Below, in pieces: positions 42,368 through 50,537 of a stretch of 64,000 bases of DNA (position 1 is the stretch's first letter; each line of letters starts with the position of its first letter). The stretch is taken from contig NZ_JAPELX010000001.1 of the NCBI RefSeq assembly GCF_026343335.1, positions 2,852,001 to 2,916,000 of the forward strand, written 5' to 3'. The position numbers were made by a program, and so were the translations under genes. A model generated the notes under the pieces. It saw only the letters and a list, made by a program, of their open reading frames with translations. It did not search any database and was not told the DNA's origin. The stretch is from Streptomyces sp. NBC_00078. Its GTDB lineage: Bacteria > Actinomycetota > Actinomycetes > Streptomycetales > Streptomycetaceae.

Positions 42368-43291
42368 TCACGCCGGTTGAGAGGCGCGAGAGGCACCCTT
42401 CCCCAACGCGATCTGATGCAGCCGCTCCAACCGCTCCCTCGACTCCTCGCCCGCCGGCGCGTACGTCACGATGCGTGGGCCCGGCTCAGGACCCAGCCAC
42501 AGATCCGTGTGGTCCACCGTGACGCGACCCACGTGGCGATTGTCGAACTGCTTGCGCTTGGTGCGGTGGGCCACCACCTCGTGGCGGTCCCAGTTCTCGC
42601 AGAAGTCCGCGGACTCGGCGCGCAGCCGCTTCAGGAGCATCTTCCAGGCGGGCTCGGCGAGATGGCCCGCCATCGTGGCGCGGAAGCGGGCGGCCATCAT
42701 GCGCTGGGCGTCCTGCAGATGCACGATCGAGGAGCACCACTCGTCGTGCGTGTAGGAGAGAATCATGCAGTTGCGGTCCTCGGGCGGCACCGCGTCCAGG
42801 TCGCACAGCAGCATGCCGTACGTGCGGTTGTAGGCGAGGATGTCGTAGCGGCTGTTCTGCACGCAGGCCGGGACCGGCTCCAGCTGCTCCAGGACGGCAC
42901 GCACCGCGGGGGTGATCGACGGGCAGCTGGTGGCCGGTGTCGGATCCACCTGGCCCGCCAGCTGGAAGAGGTGGGCGCGCTCGCTGGGGTCCAGGAAGAG
43001 CGTGCGGGCCAGCGCGTCCAGGACCTGCACGGAGACCTGGATGTCCCGGGCCTGTTCGAGCCACGTGTACCAGGTGACTCCGACGGCGGCGAGGTGGGCG
43101 ACCTCCTCGCGGCGCAGGCCGGGTGTGCGGCGTCGGCGGCCGCGGGGCAGGCCGACCTGCTCGGGCGTGATGTGCTCACGCCGGTGCCGCAGGAACCCGG
43201 CGAGTTCGTGCCGTCGCACCGAACCGGCGGCGTCCCTGGTCACGGGAGTGCCCGTGGTGCCTACCGCCTGATCCTGTGCCATCGTCGTCAT
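42368..43291 (-). CDS. Helix-turn-helix regulator with MmyB-like ligand domain
   Basis: A 307-residue regulator. The N-terminal XRE-type helix-turn-helix (ELAGFLRHRREHITPEQVGLP, RRTPGLRREEVAHLAAVGVTWYTWLEQAR) is followed by the MmyB-like ligand-binding region (RYDILAYNRTYGMLL, NWDRHEVVAHRTKRKQFDNRHVGRVTVDHTDLWL). This family often controls an adjacent exporter or oxidoreductase. It is divergent from the DHA2 exporter at 43393, with a palindrome between, so it most likely controls that gene. ATG 43291 (MTTMAQDQ) or ATG 43282 could be the start; GGAGG precedes both. Confidence 0.88.
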   Translation of the reverse strand: MTTMAQDQAVGTTGTPVTRDAAGSVRRHELAGFLRHRREHITPEQVGLPRGRRRRTPGLRREEVAHLAAVGVTWYTWLEQARDIQVSVQVLDALARTLFLDPSERAHLFQLAGQVDPTPATSCPSITPAVRAVLEQLEPVPACVQNSRYDILAYNRTYGMLLCDLDAVPPEDRNCMILSYTHDEWCSSIVHLQDAQRMMAARFRATMAGHLAEPAWKMLLKRLRAESADFCENWDRHEVVAHRTKRKQFDNRHVGRVTVDHTDLWLGPEPGPRIVTYAPAGEESRERLERLHQIALGKGASRASQPA

Positions 43292-43322
43292 GCCTCCAGC
43301 GTGCCGCCCCACCGAACCTGTT

Positions 43323-43345
43323 TCCAGGTAGTGCTTCTACCAGGA
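43323..43345. promoter_or_regulatory. Palindrome in the regulator/exporter divergent promoter
   Basis: TCCAGGTAG and CTACCAGGA (8 of 9 complementary) around a 5-nt centre, roughly midway between the divergent genes. A second partial copy (CTCTGGTACCCCTCTGGGAG) follows at 43353-43372. Probable operator of the MmyB-like regulator. Confidence 0.5.
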
Positions 43346-43392
43346 TAAGGACACTCTGGTACCCCTCTGGGAGTGGCCGCAGGCTCGATGAC

Positions 43393-44820
43393 GTGACCGA
43401 AACCATCGCCCCACGCACTGTCCGATCGTCGGCCGCTGCACCTTCGCTCGGCGGTCTCGGGCTTTTCACCGTGCTGCTGGCAGCGGCACTTCCCCTGATC
43501 GACTTCTTCATCGTCAACGTCGCCCTGCCGTCCATCGGCAGCGACCTGCACGCGAGCGAGTCCGTGCTGGAACTCGTCGTCGCCGGTTACGGGCTCGCGT
43601 ACGCCGTGCTGCTCGTCCTGGGCGGACGGCTGGGCGACCTGTTCGGCCGGCGCCGGTTCTTCCTGGTCGGCATGGCGGCCTTCGGACTGACGTCGCTGGC
43701 CTGCGGACTCGCGCCCAGTGCCTGGACCCTGGTCGCGGCGCGGGTCGCGCAGGGCGCCGCGGCGGCCGCGATGCTGCCGCAGATCCTCGCCACCATCCAG
43801 TCGGCCACCGCCGGGCAGCGGCGGGCGAAGGCCATGAGTCTGTACGGCGCCACGGCCGGGCTGTCCATGGTCGTCGGGCAGATACTCGGCGGGGTGCTCG
43901 TGGCCGCTGACATCGCGGGCACCGGGTGGCGCTCGGTCTTCCTGGTGAACGTCCCCGTGGTCGTCGTGGGCCTGTTCCTGGCGGTCCGTGGCGTGCCCGA
44001 GACCCGTTCCCAGCATCCGGAGCCGGTGGACGGGCCCGGTACCGTCCTGCTCACGGCGTCCCTCCTCACGCTGCTGGCCCCGCTCACCGAGGGCCGCTCG
44101 GCGGGCTGGCCGCTGTGGACGTGGCTGTCGCTGTCGGCGTTCCCGTTCGTGACGGCGGCGTTCTACCTGGTGGAGCGGCGGGCGGACCGGCAGGGCCGTA
44201 CGCCGCTGGTGCCGCCGAGCCTGTTCGCGCTCACCTCGCTCAGGCGCGGGCTGGTGATGATCCTGCCCTTCTCCGTGGGCTTCAGCGGGTTCATGTTCGT
44301 GATCGCGGTCGCGCTGCAGCGGGGCGCGGGGCTCGGGCCGGTACCGGCGGGACTGGCGCTCGCACCCATGGCCGTCGTCTTCTTCTTCGTCTCGCTGGCC
44401 GGCCCGCGGCTGGTCGCCCGTTACGGCACCAGGGTGGTGACCGCCGGTGCGCTGATCCAGGGGCTCGGCGTCGGCCTGATGGCCCTGGCGGCATGGCGGT
44501 CCTGGCCTGGCCTCGGCCTGGTCGAACTGCTCCCCGGTGCGGCCCTCGCCGGAGCGGGGCAGGCGCTCCAACTCCCCATCGTCTTCCGGGTCGTTCTCTC
44601 CGAGGTGCCGTCCGCCCGTGCCGGTGTCGGCAGCGGGGTGATGATGACCACCCAGCAGTCGGCGCTCGCGCTCGGGGTGGCCGCCCTGGGCACCCTTTTC
44701 CTGTCCCTTGTCCCGCATCTCGGAATGCGGGACGCCCTGGTCACGACCCTTCTGGTGCAGCTGGGCTGCGTGGTGCTGACCGGGCTGCTGAGCCTGCGGC
44801 TTCCCCGCACGATCGGCTGA
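43393..44820 (+). CDS. MFS transporter, DHA2 family
   Basis: A 475-residue exporter with about 14 membrane segments. It shows PLIDFFIVNVALPSIG in helix 1, GGRLGDLFGRRRFFLVG (motif A), RVAQGAAAAAMLPQILATI (motif B) and GLSMVVGQILGGVLV followed by WRSVFLVNVPV (motif C region). The shift from LD to ID in helix 1 is mild. GTG 43393 (VTETIAPRTV) is preferred because the upstream open frame to 43276 reads through the divergent promoter. Likely exports a compound sensed by the divergent regulator. Confidence 0.9.
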   Translation: MTETIAPRTVRSSAAAPSLGGLGLFTVLLAAALPLIDFFIVNVALPSIGSDLHASESVLELVVAGYGLAYAVLLVLGGRLGDLFGRRRFFLVGMAAFGLTSLACGLAPSAWTLVAARVAQGAAAAAMLPQILATIQSATAGQRRAKAMSLYGATAGLSMVVGQILGGVLVAADIAGTGWRSVFLVNVPVVVVGLFLAVRGVPETRSQHPEPVDGPGTVLLTASLLTLLAPLTEGRSAGWPLWTWLSLSAFPFVTAAFYLVERRADRQGRTPLVPPSLFALTSLRRGLVMILPFSVGFSGFMFVIAVALQRGAGLGPVPAGLALAPMAVVFFFVSLAGPRLVARYGTRVVTAGALIQGLGVGLMALAAWRSWPGLGLVELLPGAALAGAGQALQLPIVFRVVLSEVPSARAGVGSGVMMTTQQSALALGVAALGTLFLSLVPHLGMRDALVTTLLVQLGCVVLTGLLSLRLPRTIG

Positions 44821-44917
44821 GGTGTGTGGGATCGGACACGGCTTGGTCAACTCGCGGTGGAGGACACCCTGTTGATGTTGGTCTTGCTGCACACTCCTTA
44901 GCCGGAGGCGAGGCAGC

Positions 44918-45124
44918 ATGCTGGAGATCAACACGAGCAAGGTGAGCCGCTGGGACCAGCACGGACGCGAGCACGTCGTCCGGGTGCAGCGGGCGGGAGT
45001 GCAGCGCACGATCAGGTGTGACACGTGCGGCTGGCGCAAGGGCGCCCAGTTCCTGCCCTGGCTGAAGGCGGAGGAGCATCTGGCCGAGGCGCACCAGGCG
45101 ACCGTGGATCCGTCGGCGGCCTGA
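44918..45124 (+). CDS. Small zinc-finger-like protein
   Basis: A 68-residue basic protein with a CDTCGWRKG Cys pair and a downstream HLAEAH His pair about 20 residues later, spaced as in a single C2H2-type zinc finger. A beta-rich N-terminus precedes it (VVRVQRAGVQRTIRC). ATG 44918 has GGAGGCGAGG upstream. No partner or function is recognised; a nucleic-acid-binding role is possible. It stands alone between the exporter and the serine hydrolase. Confidence 0.7.
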   Translation: MLEINTSKVSRWDQHGREHVVRVQRAGVQRTIRCDTCGWRKGAQFLPWLKAEEHLAEAHQATVDPSAA

Positions 45125-45205
45125 ATCTCCCCTGCCGTCGGAGATGAGCTTTCGCCACCGTGGGAGTCGTACAGAAGACGATGCCCCGGACCGGAAGGCC
45201 GACCG

Positions 45206-46351
45206 ATGAGTGATCTGCACGACATCCTGCACCAGCATGTCGACCGGGGAACCGCCCCCGGCGCCGTCGCCCTCGTCGCCCGCGGCGACGACGTCGAGGT
45301 GGTGACCGTCGGCTCGTTGGACACCGAGGGCTCCGCCCCGATGGCCCGGGACTCGATCTTCCGTATCGCCTCGATCACCAAGCCGATCACGGCGGCGGCG
45401 GTGCTGATGCTGGTGGAGGAAGGGCTGCTCGGGCTGGACTCGCCGGTGCAGGAGTGGCTGCCGGAGCTGGCGAAGCCGTCGGTGGTGCGCACCCCGTCCA
45501 GCCCCGTCGAGGACGTGGTCCCCGCCGTCCGCCCGATCACCGTCGAGGACGTGCTCAGCTCGCGCACCGGCTGGGGCTTCCCCGCCGACTTCACGCTCCC
45601 CGCGGTGCAGTCGCTGTTTCCGGTGCAGCGGGACGGCCGCTTCCTGCAGGACTGGCCGGACCCGGACACCTGGCTGGGCCTGCTCGCGCAGGTGCCGATG
45701 CTGTACCAGCCGGGCGAGGCCTGGCTCTACGGCACCTCGTCCGATCTGCAGGGCATCCTGGTCGCCCGGGCGTCGGGCCGTTCGCTTCCGGACTTCCTCG
45801 CGGAGAGGATCTTCGAACCGCTGGGCATGAAGGACACCGCGTTCGAGGTCCCGGCGTCGAAGCAGAACCGCTTCACCTCGGCCTACAACACGGCCCCCGA
45901 CGGCACCCTGGAGCGGGCGGACACCCCGGACGGCGAGTTCAGCCGTGTCCCCCGCTTCCACTCGGGCGGCGGGGGCCTGGCCTCCACGGCCGACGACTGG
46001 CTCGCCTTCGCTCGCATGCTGCTGAACGCCGGCGAGGGCGGCGGCCACCGTCTCCTCACCCCCACCTCGGTCAGCCGTATGACCGCCAACCACCTCACCG
46101 CCGAGCAGCGCGACCGGGTCCCCCTCTTCCTTGAGGGCCAGGGCTGGGGCTACGGCGGCCAGGTCGATGTCACCCCGTCCGACCCGTGGAACGTCCCCGG
46201 GCGCTACGGCTGGGTCGGCGGCACGGGCACGGCGGCTCACATCGTCCCGCCGACGGGAACGGTCTCTGTCCTGCTCACCCAGGCAGCCATGCAGAACCCG
46301 ACACCCACGCAGCTGATGCGCGACTTCTGGAGGCACGTCGCCGGAAGCTGA
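45206..46351 (+). CDS. Serine hydrolase, class C beta-lactamase-like
   Basis: A 381-residue penicillin-binding-protein-fold hydrolase without signal peptide. The nucleophile motif SITK is near residue 55, the second motif YGTS is near residue 180 (Tyr of YxN/S), and FHSGGGGLAST sits where HSGG-type esterases have the third motif. Cytoplasmic members act as esterases or peptidases rather than antibiotic-hydrolysing enzymes. ATG 45206 has GGAAGG upstream. Confidence 0.87.
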   Translation: MSDLHDILHQHVDRGTAPGAVALVARGDDVEVVTVGSLDTEGSAPMARDSIFRIASITKPITAAAVLMLVEEGLLGLDSPVQEWLPELAKPSVVRTPSSPVEDVVPAVRPITVEDVLSSRTGWGFPADFTLPAVQSLFPVQRDGRFLQDWPDPDTWLGLLAQVPMLYQPGEAWLYGTSSDLQGILVARASGRSLPDFLAERIFEPLGMKDTAFEVPASKQNRFTSAYNTAPDGTLERADTPDGEFSRVPRFHSGGGGLASTADDWLAFARMLLNAGEGGGHRLLTPTSVSRMTANHLTAEQRDRVPLFLEGQGWGYGGQVDVTPSDPWNVPGRYGWVGGTGTAAHIVPPTGTVSVLLTQAAMQNPTPTQLMRDFWRHVAGS

Positions 46352-46402
46352 GCGCTCCGCTGGATACGGCGGCACACGCCGTCGATGTCCGCGGCACCGT
46401 CG

Positions 46403-46467
46403 TGGCTGGTCGCGCGCACGCGGCGGAGCCGCATATGGACACAGGCCCGCGCCGCTTCGGGGCGCTC
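46403..46467. repeat. Dispersed streptomycete repeat, copy 2
   Basis: Contains GGCTGGTCGCGCGCACGCGG, AGCCGCATATGGACACAGGC and a GCTTCGGGGCGC hairpin; related to 42294-42350. It fills most of the 146-bp gap between the serine hydrolase and the TetR gene, which converge. Confidence 0.5.
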
Positions 46468-46497
46468 CCGCATCGCAGCGGACTTCGCCGGAGCCGC

Positions 46498-47088
46498 TCA
46501 GGCGTGCAGGCCGCGCACCAGCAGGTCCAGCACGGCCTCGAACTCGCCCTCCGCGCCCTGCTGTTCCCATTCCTTGGCGTAACCCGGGTCGTGGAAGCGG
46601 CCCATGGCCTGGAAGAGGGCGCGAGCGGTGGTCTCCGGGTCGTCGGCGGTGAAGGTGCCCGCCTCGACGCCGGCCCGCACGATCCGGGTCAGCTGGCCGG
46701 TGAGTTCGGCGACGTGGGAGCCGACCAACTCGCCGGTCTCTGCGGCCAGCACCGAGTAGGTGGCGAACAGCTCCGGGTCTCCGCCCGCCTTGCGGCGCTT
46801 GGCGGCGAAGAGTTCCGTGAACCACTCGCGCAGCCTGGCCTCCGGGTCCGGCCGTGCGTCCTCGGCGATACCGGCCAGCACCTCGGTCGTGCGGTCCAGC
46901 CACCGCTTCGTCACGGCCTCCCGCAGCGCCGCCTTGGTCCGGAAGTGGCGGTAGACGCTGCCATGGCTGACGCCGAGCGCACGGGCCACGTCCACCACGG
47001 TGGCCTTGGCCGGTCCGTGGCGGCGCAGCACTTCCTCGGTCGCTTCGAGGATGCGCTCGGCGGTCAGGGTCTGGGAGGTCGGTGCCAT
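46498..47088 (-). CDS. TetR-family regulator
   Basis: A 196-residue repressor with an N-terminal helix-turn-helix (AERILEATEEVLRRHGPAKATVVDVARALGVSHGSVYRHF spans it) and a helical ligand domain (AMGRFHDPGYAKEW onward). It lies 28 bp downstream of the aldo/keto reductase on the same strand and is probably cotranscribed with it. The perfect palindrome upstream of that gene is its likely operator. Confidence 0.92.
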   Translation of the reverse strand: MAPTSQTLTAERILEATEEVLRRHGPAKATVVDVARALGVSHGSVYRHFRTKAALREAVTKRWLDRTTEVLAGIAEDARPDPEARLREWFTELFAAKRRKAGGDPELFATYSVLAAETGELVGSHVAELTGQLTRIVRAGVEAGTFTADDPETTARALFQAMGRFHDPGYAKEWEQQGAEGEFEAVLDLLVRGLHA

Positions 47089-47116
47089 GGCCTAGACCGT
47101 ACCCGGCACGGCGTGC

Positions 47117-48127
47117 TCAGTGTTCGGTGCCGAGGCTCGCCATCTGCGCCGCCGGGTACCGGGTGCCCGCCACCGCGTCCGCGGGCGCCGCCTCCTCGAT
47201 CGCCGTCAGGTCGGCCTCGTCCAGGGTCACCTCCAGCGCGCCCATCGCCTCGCCGAGCCTCTCTCGGGTACGGGCGCCGACGAGCGGCACGATGTCCTCG
47301 CCCCGGGCGAGCACCCAGGCGAAGGCGATCTGCGCGACGGACACGCCCTTCTGTTCGGCGATCTTCCGCAGCGCGTCGACCAGATCCAGGTTGCGCTGGA
47401 GGTTCTCGCCCTGGAAGCGGGGCGAGACGGAACGCCAGTCGTTCGGGCCGAACTGCTTGTCGCGGGTGATGTGGTCGGAGATGAGGCCGCGGGAGAGGAC
47501 GCCGTACGCCGTGATGGCGATGCCCAGCTCACGCGTGGTCGGAAGGATCTTCCGCTCGATGTCGCGGGTGATGATCGCGTACTCGATCTGGAGGTCGACG
47601 ATGGGCGCGGTGGCGGCGGCGCGGCGGATGTTGGCGGCGCTGGCCTCGCTCAGGCCGATGTGGCGCACGTATCCCTTCTCGACCAGTTCCGAGATGGCGC
47701 CGACGGTGTCCTCGATCGGTACGTCCGGGTCGACCCGGGCGATGCGGTAGACGTCGATGTGGTCGACGCCGAGGCGCTGCAGGGAGTAGGCGGCGAAGTT
47801 CTTGACGGCGGCCGGGCGCCCGTCGTGGCCGGACCACCCGCCCTCCGGGTCGCGCAGGCCGCCGAACTTCACGCTGAGCTGCGCCCGTTCGCGCAGTCCC
47901 GCCGGGGCCGTGCGCAACGCCTCGCCGATCAGCATCTCGTTGTGGCCCATGCCGTAGAAGTCGCCGGTGTCGAGGAGGGTCACGCCCGCGTCGAGGGCGG
48001 CGTGCAGGGTCGCGATCGACTCCGCCCGGTCCACGTCGCCGTACACCGGGGACATGCCCATGCAGCCGAGGCCGAGGGCGGAGACCTGGGGGCCGGTGGT
48101 CCCCAGCTTTCGTGTCTGGATCGTCAT
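47117..48127 (-). CDS. Aldo/keto reductase
   Basis: A 336-residue TIM-barrel NADPH-dependent reductase. It shows LGLGCMGMSPVYGDVDRAES, catalytic Asp and Tyr in LLDTGDFYGMGHNE, and Lys in SVKFGG. At the place of the catalytic His (usually HRVDP) it reads IDVYRIARVDP, a variant found in one subgroup of these enzymes. The NADPH-binding end IVPLVGARTRERLGEAMGAL is intact. ATG 48127 (MTIQTRKLG) was preferred to the 48163 extension, which would run through the operator. Confidence 0.92.
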   Translation of the reverse strand: MTIQTRKLGTTGPQVSALGLGCMGMSPVYGDVDRAESIATLHAALDAGVTLLDTGDFYGMGHNEMLIGEALRTAPAGLRERAQLSVKFGGLRDPEGGWSGHDGRPAAVKNFAAYSLQRLGVDHIDVYRIARVDPDVPIEDTVGAISELVEKGYVRHIGLSEASAANIRRAAATAPIVDLQIEYAIITRDIERKILPTTRELGIAITAYGVLSRGLISDHITRDKQFGPNDWRSVSPRFQGENLQRNLDLVDALRKIAEQKGVSVAQIAFAWVLARGEDIVPLVGARTRERLGEAMGALEVTLDEADLTAIEEAAPADAVAGTRYPAAQMASLGTEH

Positions 48128-48148
48128 GCGGTCCACTCTCTCACCGCG

Positions 48149-48174
48149 AATGACAGATTTCAATATCTGTCATT
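48149..48174. promoter_or_regulatory. Perfect 26-bp operator palindrome upstream of the AKR-tetR pair
   Basis: AATGACAGAT, 6 bases, ATCTGTCATT: ten-base arms with no mismatch in an AT-rich island, 22 bp before the aldo/keto reductase start. The size fits a TetR-family dimer, and the tetR gene is the second gene of the same transcription unit. Confidence 0.75.
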
Positions 48175-48204
48175 CCATACTTGTCACCGCGAGCACTGTC
48201 ATGC

Positions 48205-48816
48205 CTACCTCGCGGTGAGGGCGAGCTTCGCGCCCAGCGCCACGAACGAACCCGCGAAGCTCCGGCGCAGCCACGCCATCACCCGCGGCCGTGAGGTGAC
48301 GTGGCTGCGGACCGAGGCGGCGAGGATGCCGTACCCGGCGAACACCACGAAGGTCGCCAGCATGAACACGCCGCTCAGCTCCAGCATCCTCGCCAGAGCG
48401 TGCGGCCTGCCCGGGTCCACGAACTGCGGCAGGAACGCGAAGAAGAAGATCGTCAGCTTCGGGTTGAGGATGTTGACGAGCACGCCCCGCACGATGACCC
48501 GGCCCGCCGAACTCGGGGCGGCCTCCTCGTCGACGGCGATCGCGTCCTTGTCCCGCACCGTCGCCCACGCCATGTACAGAAGGTAGGCGACACCGGCGTA
48601 CTTGAGGATCTGGAAGGCGCTCGCGCTCGCGTTCAGCAGCGCGGCGAGACCGGTGACGGTGGCCAGGACGTGCGGCACGATCCCGAGGGTGCAGGCGAAG
48701 GCCGCGACAACGCTCGCGCGGCGGCCCCGGGACAGACCGGCGGCGAGGGTGTAGACGACACCGGTGCCGGGCGTGGCGACGACAACGAGGGTGGTGAGGA
48801 GGAAGGCGAGGCTCAT
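48205..48816 (-). CDS. LysE/RhtB-family amino-acid exporter
   Basis: A 203-residue membrane protein with about six hydrophobic segments. It carries the LysE signature at the N-terminus (ATPGTGVVYTLAAGLSRGRRASVVAAFACTLG spans it) and the mid-protein NILNPKLTIFFFAFLPQFV. Members export lysine, threonine, homoserine or related metabolites. ATG 48816 (MSLAFLL) starts at the first membrane segment; there is no clear ribosome site. It lies just upstream of the AKR operator on the same strand. Confidence 0.9.
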   Translation of the reverse strand: MSLAFLLTTLVVVATPGTGVVYTLAAGLSRGRRASVVAAFACTLGIVPHVLATVTGLAALLNASASAFQILKYAGVAYLLYMAWATVRDKDAIAVDEEAAPSSAGRVIVRGVLVNILNPKLTIFFFAFLPQFVDPGRPHALARMLELSGVFMLATFVVFAGYGILAASVRSHVTSRPRVMAWLRRSFAGSFVALGAKLALTAR

Positions 48817-48889
48817 GTTGGCCAGCCTGGCGTCGTGGCGGCCCCCGATACAGGTCCAATGCGGCGTCCGCAACGGGGACCAATGCCAG

Positions 48890-48924
48890 AACGCCGGACG
48901 GGCAGGATCAGCCCGTCCGGCGTT
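48890..48924. terminator. Terminator between glyS and the LysE gene
   Basis: A perfect 14-bp stem (AACGCCGGACGGGC with GCCCGTCCGGCGTT) and 7-nt loop, followed by GAGGACGAGGCC. This is a widespread streptomycete terminator type. It lies downstream of glyS. Confidence 0.8.
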
Positions 48925-48968
48925 GAGGACGAGGCCCGTTCAGGGCCGGTACAGCAGTTGCGGCAGAC

Positions 48969-50351
48969 CTAGCAGCCGAGCAGACGCCCAGCCAGGTAAC
49001 CCTCGATCTGGTCGAGAGACACCCGCTCCTGCTTCATCGAGTCCCGCTCGCGCACCGTCACCGCATTGTCCTCAAGCGTGTCGAAGTCGACCGTGACGCA
49101 GTACGGCGTACCGATCTCGTCCTGGCGGCGGTAACGGCGGCCGATCGCGCCCGCGTCGTCGAACTCGATGTTCCAGTTCTGCCGCAGCGCCTGGGCGAGG
49201 CCCTTGGCCTTGGGCGACAGCTCGGGGTTCCTGGAAAGCGGCAGCACCGCGACCTTCACCGGCGCCAGGCGGTGGTCGAGGCGCAGCACCGTGCGCTTCT
49301 CCAGCTTGCCCTTGGCGTTGGGCGCCTCGTCCTCGATGTAGGCGTCCAGCAGGAAGGCGAGCATGGCGCGCCCGACACCGGCCGCGGGCTCGATGACGTA
49401 CGGAGTCCAGCGCTCGCCGGCCTCCTGGTCGAAGTAGGAGAGGTCCTGGCCGGAGGCCTTGGAGTGGGCGCCGAGGTCGTAGTCGGTGCGGTTGGCCACG
49501 CCCTCCAGCTCACCCCACTCGTTGCCGCCGAACTGGAAGCGGTACTCGATGTCGGCGGTGCGCTTGGAGTAGTGGGAGAGCTTCTCCTTCGGGTGGTCGT
49601 ACCACCGCATGTTCTCCTCGCGCAGGCCCAGGCCGGTGTACCAGTTCCAGCGCTGCTCCATCCAGTACTCCTGCCACTTCTCGTCCTCGCCCGGCTTGAC
49701 GAAGAACTCCATCTCCATCTGCTCGAACTCGCGGGTGCGGAAGATGAAGTTGCCGGGCGTGATCTCGTTGCGGAAGGACTTGCCCATCTGCGCGATGCCG
49801 AACGGCGGCTTGCGGCGCGAAGTGGTCTGCACCTGGGCGAAGTTGGTGAAGATGCCCTGTGCGGTCTCGGGACGCAGATACGCGATCGAGCCGGAGTCCT
49901 GGGTGGGGCCGAGGTGCGTGGACAGCAGACCCGAGAACTGCTTGGGCTCGGTGAACTGGCCCTTGTTGCCGCAGTTGGGGCAGTTCACGTCCGCCAGGCC
50001 GTTCTCCGGCACGCGGCCGTGCTTGGCCTCGTAGTGCTCCTCCAGGTGGTCCGCGCGGAACCGCTTGTGGCACGAGGTGCACTCGGTCAGCGGGTCCGTG
50101 AAGGTGGCGACGTGGCCGGAGGCGACCCAGACCTCGGGGGCCAGGATGACGGACGAGTCGAGACCGACCACGTCCTCGCGCGACGTCACCATGTAGCGCC
50201 ACCACTGGCGCTTCAGGTTCTCCTTGAGCTCGACACCCAGCGGTCCGTAGTCCCAGGCGGCACGCTGTCCGCCGTAGATCTCACTGCACGGGAATACGAA
50301 GCCTCGGCGCTTGCTCAGGCTGACGATGGTGTCGATCTTGTCGGCGGCCAC
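48969..50351 (-). CDS. glyS: Glycyl-tRNA synthetase (dimeric type)
   Basis: Charges tRNA-Gly. The 460-residue class II synthetase shows [23 protein letters not shown] near the N-terminus, a zinc-type insertion (CTSCHKRF and [10 protein letters not shown]), motif 2 region [25 protein letters not shown], motif 3 [17 protein letters not shown], and the C-terminal anticodon-binding domain ([12 protein letters not shown]). ATG 50351 begins the conserved [17 protein letters not shown]. It is divergent from the Zur-regulated znu operon. Confidence 0.97.
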   Translation of the reverse strand: MAADKIDTIVSLSKRRGFVFPCSEIYGGQRAAWDYGPLGVELKENLKRQWWRYMVTSREDVVGLDSSVILAPEVWVASGHVATFTDPLTECTSCHKRFRADHLEEHYEAKHGRVPENGLADVNCPNCGNKGQFTEPKQFSGLLSTHLGPTQDSGSIAYLRPETAQGIFTNFAQVQTTSRRKPPFGIAQMGKSFRNEITPGNFIFRTREFEQMEMEFFVKPGEDEKWQEYWMEQRWNWYTGLGLREENMRWYDHPKEKLSHYSKRTADIEYRFQFGGNEWGELEGVANRTDYDLGAHSKASGQDLSYFDQEAGERWTPYVIEPAAGVGRAMLAFLLDAYIEDEAPNAKGKLEKRTVLRLDHRLAPVKVAVLPLSRNPELSPKAKGLAQALRQNWNIEFDDAGAIGRRYRRQDEIGTPYCVTVDFDTLEDNAVTVRERDSMKQERVSLDQIEGYLAGRLLGC

Positions 50352-50500
50352 GGTGCTCTCTTCATTACGACGACGGGCGACGAAGCGAGACGCTTCAGAG
50401 CGAATGCTTCAGGGTACCGGCGGGGCCTCCCCCTCAATCAAATCGGTTCGGCTTACGAGCCTTGTGCGGGCCTTGCGTCCCCCTTTGCCAAGAGCTTTGT

Positions 50501-50537
50501 TGACAACGGTTTCCATGTCAGTTGAAAATGACTGTCA
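50501..50537 (+). promoter_or_regulatory. Two Zur boxes overlapping the znuA promoter and start
   Basis: TGACAACGGTTTCCA (50501-50515) and TGAAAATGACTGTCA (50523-50537) both fit the 15-bp 7-1-7 Zur box of actinobacteria (TGaaAatGattTTCA type) with 22 bp between centres. TTGACA at 50500-50505, an 18-bp spacer and GAAAAT at 50524-50529 form a plausible promoter inside the boxes. The predicted start of transcription would fall at ATG 50537. Confidence 0.7.
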
